Source of the DNA: Ilyomonas sp963847085
Lineage (GTDB): Bacteria > Bacteroidota > Bacteroidia > Chitinophagales > Chitinophagaceae
Direction of reading: 5' to 3'
DNA length: 64,000 nt
Assembly (NCBI GenBank): GCA_963847085.1
Contig: CAWJYO010000011.1
Span: 783,703-847,702, forward strand
Below the pieces are notes generated by a model that made no database searches, was not told where the DNA came from, and worked only from the letters and a program-made list of their open reading frames with translations. The position numbers were made by a program, and so were the translations under genes. Numbering within the stretch: position 1 is the first letter of the stretch; the number at the start of each line of letters is the position of its first letter. Below are positions 35,884 through 44,541 of the stretch, piece after piece.

Positions 35884-38800
35884 TTACTTCAAATACTGCT
35901 TGCTTATTTCATCATACACATTTAACAGATCATTCGCTTTTCCGTTGTCATCAAATACTTTTTCCCAGGTGCTCAACGGCTCCCAGATAAATGTGCCTTT
36001 GCCTCTGCCGTTGGCAACCGTAAAAGCAATATCATTTACTTCTTTTTTTAACTGAGAATACTCAACCACCACAACATCTTTATTGAATTTTTTAGCGAGA
36101 TAATTCGCCGTAAAACGCAGGTCGGCCAACGTGCCATGCCACTTCGGATAATATGATAAACCAATCACATCAAACGGCACATTACGGTTTTGCATTTTTG
36201 TATAAAAAGCATCTGCTTCTTCGTACTGGCCACCCAAAGCCACATGCAACATAATGGGCGTTTTGGGAGCTACCGCTTTCACGCCACGAATGCCTGCATA
36301 TAGCAAAGCAGCCAAACTATCAGGATGTTGAATGCTTCCTTCAGGCCATACCATTCCATGATTGATTTCGTTGCCGATCTGCACCATATCGGGCACTGTA
36401 TTTTGTGCCTGCAGAGCCTGCATTACTTTTTGTGTAAAACCAAAAACAGAATCTTTCAATGCGGTAAAATCTGCCTCTTTCCATGCAGATGGTTTGTATT
36501 GTTTCCCCGGGTCAGCCCAGTAATCGCTGTAATGAAAATCGAGTAAAAACTTCATACCTGCAGCTTTTACTCTTTTTGCCATTGCCAATGTATGCGGCAA
36601 ATCGCAAAAGCCTTTTTGTGGCGAATAACCACTATCAGCCGCCGGGTTATTAAAGATGCGCAACCGGATGTAATTAAAGCCATGATGCCTTTAAAATTTG
36701 TATCGCATCTTCTTCTTTTCCGCCATCGGAAAACTTTATTCCTTTGGCTTCCAATTCGGGTAGAAAGGAAATATCGGCGCCGATTATTTTGCCGGTTGCG
36801 TTCGCTTCAAATTTGGGCACAGCAAGGGCTACAGAATGCAACACCTTGTTTGCGGGAACCGTAGTAATGTCAGTTCCACCCTCATACAAGCCATCAGCTT
36901 TGGCTTCAAATTTTATTTTATCGGGCGTTGTTCCGGCTTGTACAATTACCTGGCATTTGCCATTAAACAAACTGCGTTGCCATTTGCCATCTTCACATTT
37001 GTCCGCTTCATGGCTGCTCGGATCGCCATTGCCAACACCAATAATTTTAGCATCGCCGCTAATTGAAAAATGAATCAAATTATTGGCATCCGGCACTTCT
37101 CTGCCCACTTTATCAACCGCCGTAATGTTGATGACAACCGCATCTTTTCCATCGGCTGTGATTGTGGTTTTGTAAGGTGTTACCACTACTTCGGCTGCAT
37201 CGCCGGTCGTTTCTATTTTTGAAGTTATGGTTTTGCCCTTTTTATGAGCCACTGCTTCCAGCGTTCCTTTTTCATAAGGCACACTCCATTGCAAATGACC
37301 ATTGCGCGGCATTTCTTTTTTACCCAGACTTTTTTTGTTCAAAAACAATTCAACATCATCTGCATTGCTGTACACCCAAACATCAATCGGTTGTCCTTCT
37401 TTTCCCTTCCAATTCCAGTGTGGTGCAATGTGCAGCACATCTTTATCGCTCCACCAGCTTTGATAATAGTAATAAATATTTTTAGGAAAACCGCACATAT
37501 CCATGATACCAAAATGCGAGTTGATATTGGGCCATTGATAAGGCGTTGGCTCGCCGCGGTAATCAAAACCCGTCCAGGCAAAACCGCCGATGTTATACGC
37601 TTGCGAGGCGCATAAACTCCACCAATGCTCAGCCGTACTTGCCCATGATGGAGCCGTTATATCCTCATCGGGCACATAAGCATTTACGGTGTCTTTTGTA
37701 TAAATACCGCGTGTGGTAACAGTACTTCCCTGTTCGGTGCCGATGATGGGCTGTAAAGGATGATCTTTGTGATACGCCTCTACATTTTCGGGATGATAAT
37801 TAAAGCCGCGCACAGGGATTACTTCATTTACACCCGGAAAATAATTGCCTACGTTAGCAGCATACGTACTCGTGCGCGAAGGATCAAGCTCTTTTTGTTT
37901 TTGCACTAATGTTTGCCCGATGCGTTTGCCAACATCGGTGGTTTGAACATAAAATTCTTCATTGCCGATAGACCACATAAAAACAGAAGGATGATTGCGG
38001 TCGCGAAGCAATAAAGCCTCCCAATCGTTCGCTCCTACATTACCACTGTTGAAAGCGCGGGTTTCATCCAATACCAACATACCTAAACTATCGCAGGCAT
38101 CCAGCAATTCGGGCGTTGGCGCGTTGTGCGATGTGCGGTACGCATTCACTCCCATCCCTTTCAACAAATGAATGCGGTAATACTGGAGTGCATCGGGCAA
38201 CGCACTACCTACACCTGCATGATCCTGATGGTTGCAAACGCCTTTTATTTTTGTATAAACTCCGTTTACAAACAAACCTTTTGTATTTACTGTAATGGTT
38301 CTAATGCCCACTTTTGTACAAACAGAATCAAGGGTCGTGTTGCCTCTCTTCAATAATGTAATAACACGATACAAGTAAGGATCGTCCACATTCCACAAAT
38401 GCGGTTTGGGAAGTGTAATGGTTTGTTTTGTTTTTGATGATATTCCTGCATTTGTTACAACCGTTGCAGGCGCTGCAGCCGCTAATTTTTTTCCATCATT
38501 AGTAGTGATGTAGGATTGCAGCGTACAGGTTTGGTTTTGCTCATTTTTATTTTCAATTTCTGCTTCAACGTTTACCTGCGCTCCGTTGGCGGAAACATCG
38601 CTGTGAACAAACACACCGCCTTCTCTTTTCAGATGCAAATTGTTGAATTGGTTCAGCCATACATGGCGGTAAATGCCAGCGCCTTCGTAAAACCAGCCAT
38701 CGTATTGCGTGGCGTCAACACGCACGGTAATAACGTTTGGTTTTGTGAAAGAAACAAAATCAGTGATGTCGTAGGAAGAACCTGTATAGCCACTTTCATG

Positions 38801-39280
38801 GCCGCCGCAATACACGCCGTTTACCCACACTTTGCTATTGCGAAATACGCCATCAAAATCCAACACAAAACGTTGTCCCGAATCTTTTTTGTTTACACTG
38901 AATTGCTTGCGATACCAGCCAATACTGGTTTCTGGAAAGGAGCCGCCAACAGGCTTGTAGCCATGCGCCATTACGTCGCCGTTTGTTGAATTCTGAAAAG
39001 GAAGCGCTACCACCCAATCGTGCGGAAGATTTAAGGTTTGCCAGGAAGAATCTTTAAACTGAGGATTTGCCGGCGTGCTTTCGGCATTACCGGTTTTAGA
39101 AAAAATATTATCAATGCTGTAATTAAAATCTTTGGTAGGGTCGGACGCATTACCAAGATGAAATTTCCAACCTTCATCTATGTTTGTTCGTTTTGGAAAA
39201 GAGTCCTTTTGCGAATAAATAAAATTGGTGCAAAAACAAAGTGCAGTAAAAAGAAGAACAGTTTTCATCAACATGGGCAA
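35884..39280 (-). CDS. GH2 beta-galactosidase fused to GH53 endo-beta-1,4-galactanase, one frameshift
   Basis: Residues 1-about 800 are a GH2 enzyme: a signal peptide (LLFTALCFCTNFIYSQ), a sugar-binding domain, acid/base Glu in VFMWSIGNEEF, nucleophile Glu in PIIGTEQGS, then DUF4982 and an Ig-like domain (TITADGKDAVVINITAVD). The chain runs on into GADISFLPELEAKGIKFSDG, the classic start of a GH53 catalytic domain. One base later (36,663-36,674) it continues as HGFNYIRLRIFNNPA, FLLDFHYSDYWADPGKQ, acid/base VQIGNEINHGMVWP and nucleophile VVVVEYSQLK. Total span 3397 bases fits one chain of about 1131 residues with a single indel. The endo-activity would cut galactan and the exo-activity release galactose from the fragments. 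It follows the separate GH53 gene in a galactan locus. Confidence 0.85.
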
Positions 39281-39426
39281 AGTGTTTTTCGGAAGTGAAG
39301 ATAAAAGAAAACGAAAGTTTAGATGCCGGAATCTCGGTAGTTTGTTGTTTAAAATTTTGTAGGAATCTATGCAAAAACAAATGTCTGATCAGCACATATA
39401 TTTATAGAAATTGAACTAACTCATCA

Positions 39427-40599
39427 CTAAAACAAATACGAATTATCCATGAAATCCATTGCCGGTAAAACATCACCCGAAAAATCAAATAATGCACAAT
39501 TTTCATACGACGAGCCGGTGCCATAACCATCTTTCATGCCCGAAGTTATCCACGCCGGCTCCCAATACATCACACCCTTTCCGCCACCTTTAATAACAGC
39601 CTGCGTAAGGTCTTTCATAAAGCTATACTGCCCTGCCTGCGAAACCGTATAACCTCCAAAGGCAACATTGCCCGAAATAACATTCGTATAATTGTCCCCA
39701 TTTGCAGCCGTCCACGGGCAATCGGTTTCCACTATCATTACATCTTTGCCCCACTTTGTTTTTACCGAATTTATGGTTGATGTAAGCTGACCGAATGTGG
39801 TAATGGATGACCATACATAATAAAATGAAATGCCCAAAATATCGAAGTCGGTAACCTTTGCGTTGGTAATGATATTGCCTTCCCACCAGTCTGCATTTTC
39901 TGGTTTGGCAAGGTGCAAAATAATTTTGGGTTTGATGGAAGATGTAGCTGAAAAATCTCTCACCGCTTTGATGCCGCTGTTCAATAAAACGCCAAAGTTT
40001 GTCCAGTCGTTATTTACAACCTGCCCAACCGGAAACAACATGCCACCATTGGTTTCGTTACCAATTTGCACCATTTCAGGCGTTAGGTTCTTGCTATCCA
40101 ATTCGTTCAGCACACGAAGCGTATATTGATACACAGAATCGGATAAGAGCTGGTTATGACCAAGTCCTTGCCAGGCGGCCGGTGTAATTTGTTTGCCAGG
40201 ATCCGCCCAGGTATCGCTGTAATGAAAATCGAGGTTTACAGCCATGCCTTGCTGCTTCGCACGTTGTATTGTTTTTTCAACATCAGCCAAATCGCTGTAT
40301 AATCTTCCCGTTAAAGTGTCTGTCCATTGCGGATTATACCAAAGCCTTACCCGCACTGTATTACAGCCATGCGTTTTGAAAATAAGGAACGGGTCTTTTG
40401 TTATGCCCGAATCTTTATACGCTCCTCCAAAATCTTCTATTTCATTTACATAAGATAAGTCTGCACCCATCGAAAACTGGTTCCAGTTGTAAAACGTTTT
40501 TGTTGGGGTTGAAGATGTATCAACAGGCGGTGTAACTTTAGTTTTACTGTTGCCTTTCGAGCAAGCGAAAAAGGCAACCAAAAATATGGGCAAAACCAA
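39427..40599 (-). CDS. GH53 endo-beta-1,4-galactanase, lipoprotein
   Basis: About 390 residues. The N-terminus VLPIFLVAFFACSKG is a lipoprotein signal with lipobox FFAC. The listed start is a TTG; the sequence MKYILWF in another frame just upstream (ATG near 40,612) suggests the true start is separated by one indel. The GH53 domain is complete: GADLSYVNEIEDFG, VNLDFHYSDTWADPGKQ, acid/base Glu in MVQIGNETNGGML, nucleophile Glu in VMIVETDCPWT, and YWEPAWITSG. As a surface lipoprotein it would make the first cuts in beta-1,4-galactan or type I arabinogalactan before import through the nearby SusC/SusD. Confidence 0.93.
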   Translation of the reverse strand: MVLPIFLVAFFACSKGNSKTKVTPPVDTSSTPTKTFYNWNQFSMGADLSYVNEIEDFGGAYKDSGITKDPFLIFKTHGCNTVRVRLWYNPQWTDTLTGRLYSDLADVEKTIQRAKQQGMAVNLDFHYSDTWADPGKQITPAAWQGLGHNQLLSDSVYQYTLRVLNELDSKNLTPEMVQIGNETNGGMLFPVGQVVNNDWTNFGVLLNSGIKAVRDFSATSSIKPKIILHLAKPENADWWEGNIITNAKVTDFDILGISFYYVWSSITTFGQLTSTINSVKTKWGKDVMIVETDCPWTAANGDNYTNVISGNVAFGGYTVSQAGQYSFMKDLTQAVIKGGGKGVMYWEPAWITSGMKDGYGTGSSYENCALFDFSGDVLPAMDFMDNSYLF

Positions 40600-40644
40600 A
40601 GAATGTATTTCATAGCGATTGATGATAAAGATTTAGGTAAAAAC

Positions 40645-40673
40645 AAAAGGATTGCTTTTGGAGCAATCCTTTT
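40645..40673. terminator. intra-locus bidirectional terminator hairpin
   Basis: AAAAGGATTGCT (40645-40656) pairs with 40662-40673 around TTTGG, preceded by A-rich and followed by T-rich sequence. It lies between the SusF-like gene and the GH53 genes on the minus strand and could make the binding/import genes more abundant than the enzyme genes. Confidence 0.75.
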
Positions 40674-40687
40674 TACTGATGATTGGC

Positions 40688-42064
40688 TTATAATTTAGTA
40701 ATCGTACAAGTAAAATTGGGCGCATGGCTAAGATCGAGAACTACTTTGTAATTACCTGCCTGGGCCACAGTAAGGTTACCACCACCATAACTTAATTTAG
40801 TAGGATCGCCACCCAAATTAATATCCCAGGCATCATTTGCACGGAACTTATAATTACCCGCAGTTAAAGCAAGTGAGGGTATTGTCCATGTGCTAGTAGT
40901 TGCATCATAGGTAAGCGGCGTACTGGCGCCCCATCCTTGTGGTGTAGCATCGCCAATAATGCCCCAATTGGTAAGGGTTGCACTCCAGGTAAGCGCAGTA
41001 GTGTTTGCCTGCAAACGATAAAATCCGGCAGCGGGTATGTTTAGGTTGCCACCACTTGTACTCAGTTTTCCGGCACCTCCATCACCGTAGCCGGTGTGGT
41101 TCCAATCAGGTGCACTGGTCAGTTTGAAACCACCTGTTGTAGTAATGTTTACATATCCATCAAACGTAGAGCCATCGGTAGAAGCAAGGTCTGGCGCAGT
41201 TGACGGGTTCCATCCCTGGTAATCGCCTGCTACATATAAAAAAGCAAGTAAAACATTGGGTGAAACCTTGATGGTTTGAACATTTGAATAAGCTGTTTGT
41301 GTGCCGTTAATGGTGGTGGCAACCCTGAAGTCAATGGCTCCCGTTGTGCCGTTTGCAATGCCGCTTTGCGCCGCATAATTATTCAAAACAACACCAGTTA
41401 ACAACAAGGAACTATCGGTTGTTACACTGATGGTTTTGGCAGAAGAGAAGTTATGTCCTGCTGTATCGTATTGCACTGCATAAGTGAGCTTCGCGCCATT
41501 GTAATTCGGCGCTTGCCAGGTGAATGTTTCCAACACGGAATCTTTGTTTTGCAGGGAAATAGAAAATGGCTGCACACCGCCCGAAGCCACGATTGAAAAT
41601 GGTACCGCATAAGGCGTTACTTGTATGGTAACGGTGTTGGATATTTTTTCATCGTTGTTGTTAGGATAAGAAGCCAGCACGCGCACATCAACACTGCGGG
41701 TTGCGCCGAATCCATATCCGAAATGGGTTACCAGAATATTGTTTAAATCCTGTGCAGTGAATGATGCATTTAAGGTGCCGGTTACATTCTTACTAACTGC
41801 GGTTACAAAGTTACCGCCGGTAGTATCCATTTGCAACACATACTTGGCAGTTATTGAATCTATGGAGAACTGCGGATTTGACCACGAAAAAGTTACTGCT
41901 GTGTTAGCAGAATCAGCCGCAGCCGGTGCTACCGTTGTGGTTGAACTGCTCAACGTAATGGCTGTACCCGGTTTATAAAAAGGCAGCTTTCCTTCCTTTT
42001 GACAGGCTGTTATCATCAAACCAAAAAGAGAGAAAAACAAAATGAGCTTTGAAAATGGTTTCAT
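40688..42064 (-). CDS. SusE/SusF-family outer-membrane glycan-binding lipoprotein
   Basis: The product has 458 residues with a lipoprotein signal (FGLMITACQKEG). A SusE-type N-terminal domain (SSSTTTVAPAAADSANTAVT ... FSWSNPQFSIDSITAKY) is followed by another Ig-like domain. Two C-terminal carbohydrate-binding-like modules close it (YVAGDYQGWNPSTAPDLAS; WGIIGDATPQGWGASTPLTY, YKFRANDAWDINLGGD). Such proteins sit on the cell surface and hold the target polysaccharide. It is separated by 22 bases from the SusE gene upstream; that spacer carries the motif TTTGTTTTTGC (42069-42079). Confidence 0.88.
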   Translation of the reverse strand: MKPFSKLILFFSLFGLMITACQKEGKLPFYKPGTAITLSSSTTTVAPAAADSANTAVTFSWSNPQFSIDSITAKYVLQMDTTGGNFVTAVSKNVTGTLNASFTAQDLNNILVTHFGYGFGATRSVDVRVLASYPNNNDEKISNTVTIQVTPYAVPFSIVASGGVQPFSISLQNKDSVLETFTWQAPNYNGAKLTYAVQYDTAGHNFSSAKTISVTTDSSLLLTGVVLNNYAAQSGIANGTTGAIDFRVATTINGTQTAYSNVQTIKVSPNVLLAFLYVAGDYQGWNPSTAPDLASTDGSTFDGYVNITTTGGFKLTSAPDWNHTGYGDGGAGKLSTSGGNLNIPAAGFYRLQANTTALTWSATLTNWGIIGDATPQGWGASTPLTYDATTSTWTIPSLALTAGNYKFRANDAWDINLGGDPTKLSYGGGNLTVAQAGNYKVVLDLSHAPNFTCTITKL

Positions 42065-42086
42065 ACGATTTGTTTTTGCAAGAATT

Positions 42087-42914
42087 TTATTGTGCTACTA
42101 CGCTGAATTTTCCGGTTTGAAAATTCACATCAATTTTATATTTCCCACTTATAGGAGGCGCTTTTATGTTGGCTGCATTATAAACAAAATCGCCTCCGTT
42201 TACTTCTGCCGGATCATCTGCTTTGGCAATGCTCCATTGATCGTTCCATGAGCCATTGACTGCTATAAATTTATATTCGCCACTACCCGTTAACTGAATA
42301 ATAATCTGGTAATCGGTCGGGGTGATTTGAGTAAATTGTTGCGTTTTAGGATCAACGGAAAGAGGATTGGCCCATCCACCTGGCGTTGCGCTTCCAACAA
42401 TAAATAAGGTACCTGATGAAGGCGGCGCTACTTTTGGTGGAATAGCATACGGTGCAGTTACGAGTTGCACGGTGTTGGAAACAAGTTTTGCAGAATTGTT
42501 TGTAAGGTTAGATACCACACGCATATAAAGTGTGTAGGTAACATTGGTATCTAACAACAATTGATTGAGCATAATGTCATTCAAGTCCTGAACAAGGATG
42601 GAATAAGTCAAATCCTGGCTTACCGTAATTACTTTTTTGTTCGCGCTTGAAAAATCGGCAACTGTATCAATCTGCAAATTATAACTCACGTTTAATGAAC
42701 TGACGCCTGTATTAAACTGATAGTTTGGATTTGTCCATGCTAAGGTTACCGCGGTTTGATTTGTATCGGCATACTTTACCTGCGCGCCCGTTGCTACACT
42801 TAGCACAGGTGCTGTTCCGCCTTGATAGATAACCCGCTGTTCGTCTTTTTTGCAAGCAATAACGCACAGAAGCATCAGCCATGCTGCTATAGAAAATTGA
42901 TAAATTGTTTTCAT
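42087..42914 (-). CDS. SusE-family outer-membrane lipoprotein
   Basis: The product has 275 residues with signal and lipobox (WLMLLCVIACKKDEQ). The SusE domain (VTLAWTNPNYQFNTGVSSLN) is followed by one C-terminal module (LFIVGSATPGGWANPLSVDP, YKFIAVNGSWNDQWSIAKAD) matching the last modules of the neighbouring SusF-like protein. It would be a surface glycan-binding protein of the galactan locus. The 30-base spacer to SusD contains a copy of the 11-base motif at 42929-42939. Confidence 0.88.
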   Translation of the reverse strand: MKTIYQFSIAAWLMLLCVIACKKDEQRVIYQGGTAPVLSVATGAQVKYADTNQTAVTLAWTNPNYQFNTGVSSLNVSYNLQIDTVADFSSANKKVITVSQDLTYSILVQDLNDIMLNQLLLDTNVTYTLYMRVVSNLTNNSAKLVSNTVQLVTAPYAIPPKVAPPSSGTLFIVGSATPGGWANPLSVDPKTQQFTQITPTDYQIIIQLTGSGEYKFIAVNGSWNDQWSIAKADDPAEVNGGDFVYNAANIKAPPISGKYKIDVNFQTGKFSVVAQ

Positions 42915-42944
42915 GATAAATTATTTTAGCAAAAACAAATGAGG

Positions 42945-44522
42945 TTAATATCCTTGGTTTTGAACAAGGTAGGTATTGGCAATTAAATCGGTAGAAGGAA
43001 TCGGAAACACTGCCAGGTTGCTGCTAACACTGGTTCCATCTAACACACCACCTTTCCACTGCCACAGATAGTTTGCGCCTGTGTATTTGCCAAAGCGTAT
43101 TAAATCGGTTCTTCTATAACCTTCCCAATACAATTCGCGTCCACGTTCGGCAAGAATATCATCCAGCGTTATGGTTCCTACATTACCGCTGGTGCCTTTG
43201 TAAGCCCGTGTGCGCACAACATTGTAAGCGGCTGTTGCACCGGTAGCATCACCATTGCGAAACAAGGCTTCTGCATAAGTTAAATACACTTCACCCAGAC
43301 GGAAGAGGGGAAAATCTATGTTGCAAAATACGCCTGCATTGGCGGGCGTGCTACCATCCGAATTGATGTTCTTAAATTTGGTGACCGCCAGACCGTTTTT
43401 AAAAGAGCTTACAGTGTCTACGCTTTTATAACTGCCATAAAACAAAGCTCTCGTATCGGTGCTGCCGCTCAAGTCAGGAAATAAAGCCGGCAAGGTGGGT
43501 TTGGCTCTGTTGCCGCCCCAGCCGCCCGAAGGCACACCAAAAGAGGCCACATTCATATCGGTATTGATGTCGCCATTTACAATGAATGTGGTGCCGCCAT
43601 AGTTCTGTGTGTTGGTACCATCGTAATTGATGGATAAGATGACTTCGGGATTATTGACATTGTTATCTGCCAAAAACAAATTCTGATATTTTGGGTCTAA
43701 TTGATAATCTGCATCAATTACTTTTTTGGCATAGGTGATAGCATCTGCATAGCGGGCAGTTCCCGTATAAACTTCTGCATTCAAATACAAACGTGCCAGC
43801 AATGCCCAGTCGGCCGCTTTATCAGCTCTGCCATACTCATTGGTGCGCGGATCTGCGAGATCAGATTCAATAGCTTTTAATTCCGATTCTATGTAAGTAA
43901 ATAGATCCGCTCTTTTTATTTGTTTAGGAAGATAAGTGCCCACGCCGTTAGCTTCTGTAACGAAAGGGGGATTAGCGAACAAATCCATCAACACCCAATA
44001 TTGATATGCTCTTAAAAAGCGGGCTTCGGCTGCAAATTGCCTGATGGTTGCCGTATCAGAACCTGAGATGCCGTGCGAAGCAGCAGCACTTGGCGTGGCT
44101 TCGAGAATAAAAGCGTTGGCTACAGTAATCTGATAAAAACAACGATAATACAAACCTGTTAAAATGGCGTCGTTAGCAGACCAATTCATTGTATTTAATT
44201 CCTGTATGGCGCCGTTGGCATCGGTTGTCCATGCGCATATTGCTTCATCGGAAGCCAGTTCCTGCACATTCCAATACATACGGATGAAATCGGAAAGACC
44301 AGCATCAATACCAGCTAAGTCGGTAGCTCCGGGTCCGGTGGTGCCAGTTAAAGCAAACGCACCATACACTTTTGCCAACGATTGTTTATAGCCTCCGATT
44401 GAATTGTAAACGCTATCAGCATATATTCCATTGATGGGCTTTCGGTTTAAATCTTTATTGCAGGAAAGGAGCAAAAACAAACCGGCAACAACCATCAAAA
44501 AAGAAACGATTTTATAGTTCAT
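42945..44522 (-). CDS. SusD/RagB-family nutrient-binding lipoprotein of the galactan locus
   Basis: The product has 525 residues with lipobox FLLLSC. SusD/RagB features include TPR-like helices (FAAEARFLRAYQYWVLMDLF), ADWALLARLYLNAEVYTG, the central RALFYGSYKSV region, and the C-terminal ERGRELYWEGYRRTDLIRFG block. It forms the lid on the adjacent SusC barrel. It starts 19 bases after the SusC stop. One motif copy (44471-44481) lies within its signal-peptide codons. Confidence 0.95.
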   Translation of the reverse strand: MNYKIVSFLMVVAGLFLLLSCNKDLNRKPINGIYADSVYNSIGGYKQSLAKVYGAFALTGTTGPGATDLAGIDAGLSDFIRMYWNVQELASDEAICAWTTDANGAIQELNTMNWSANDAILTGLYYRCFYQITVANAFILEATPSAAASHGISGSDTATIRQFAAEARFLRAYQYWVLMDLFANPPFVTEANGVGTYLPKQIKRADLFTYIESELKAIESDLADPRTNEYGRADKAADWALLARLYLNAEVYTGTARYADAITYAKKVIDADYQLDPKYQNLFLADNNVNNPEVILSINYDGTNTQNYGGTTFIVNGDINTDMNVASFGVPSGGWGGNRAKPTLPALFPDLSGSTDTRALFYGSYKSVDTVSSFKNGLAVTKFKNINSDGSTPANAGVFCNIDFPLFRLGEVYLTYAEALFRNGDATGATAAYNVVRTRAYKGTSGNVGTITLDDILAERGRELYWEGYRRTDLIRFGKYTGANYLWQWKGGVLDGTSVSSNLAVFPIPSTDLIANTYLVQNQGY

Positions 44523-44541
44523 ACAAACAAAAGTTTAGAGA

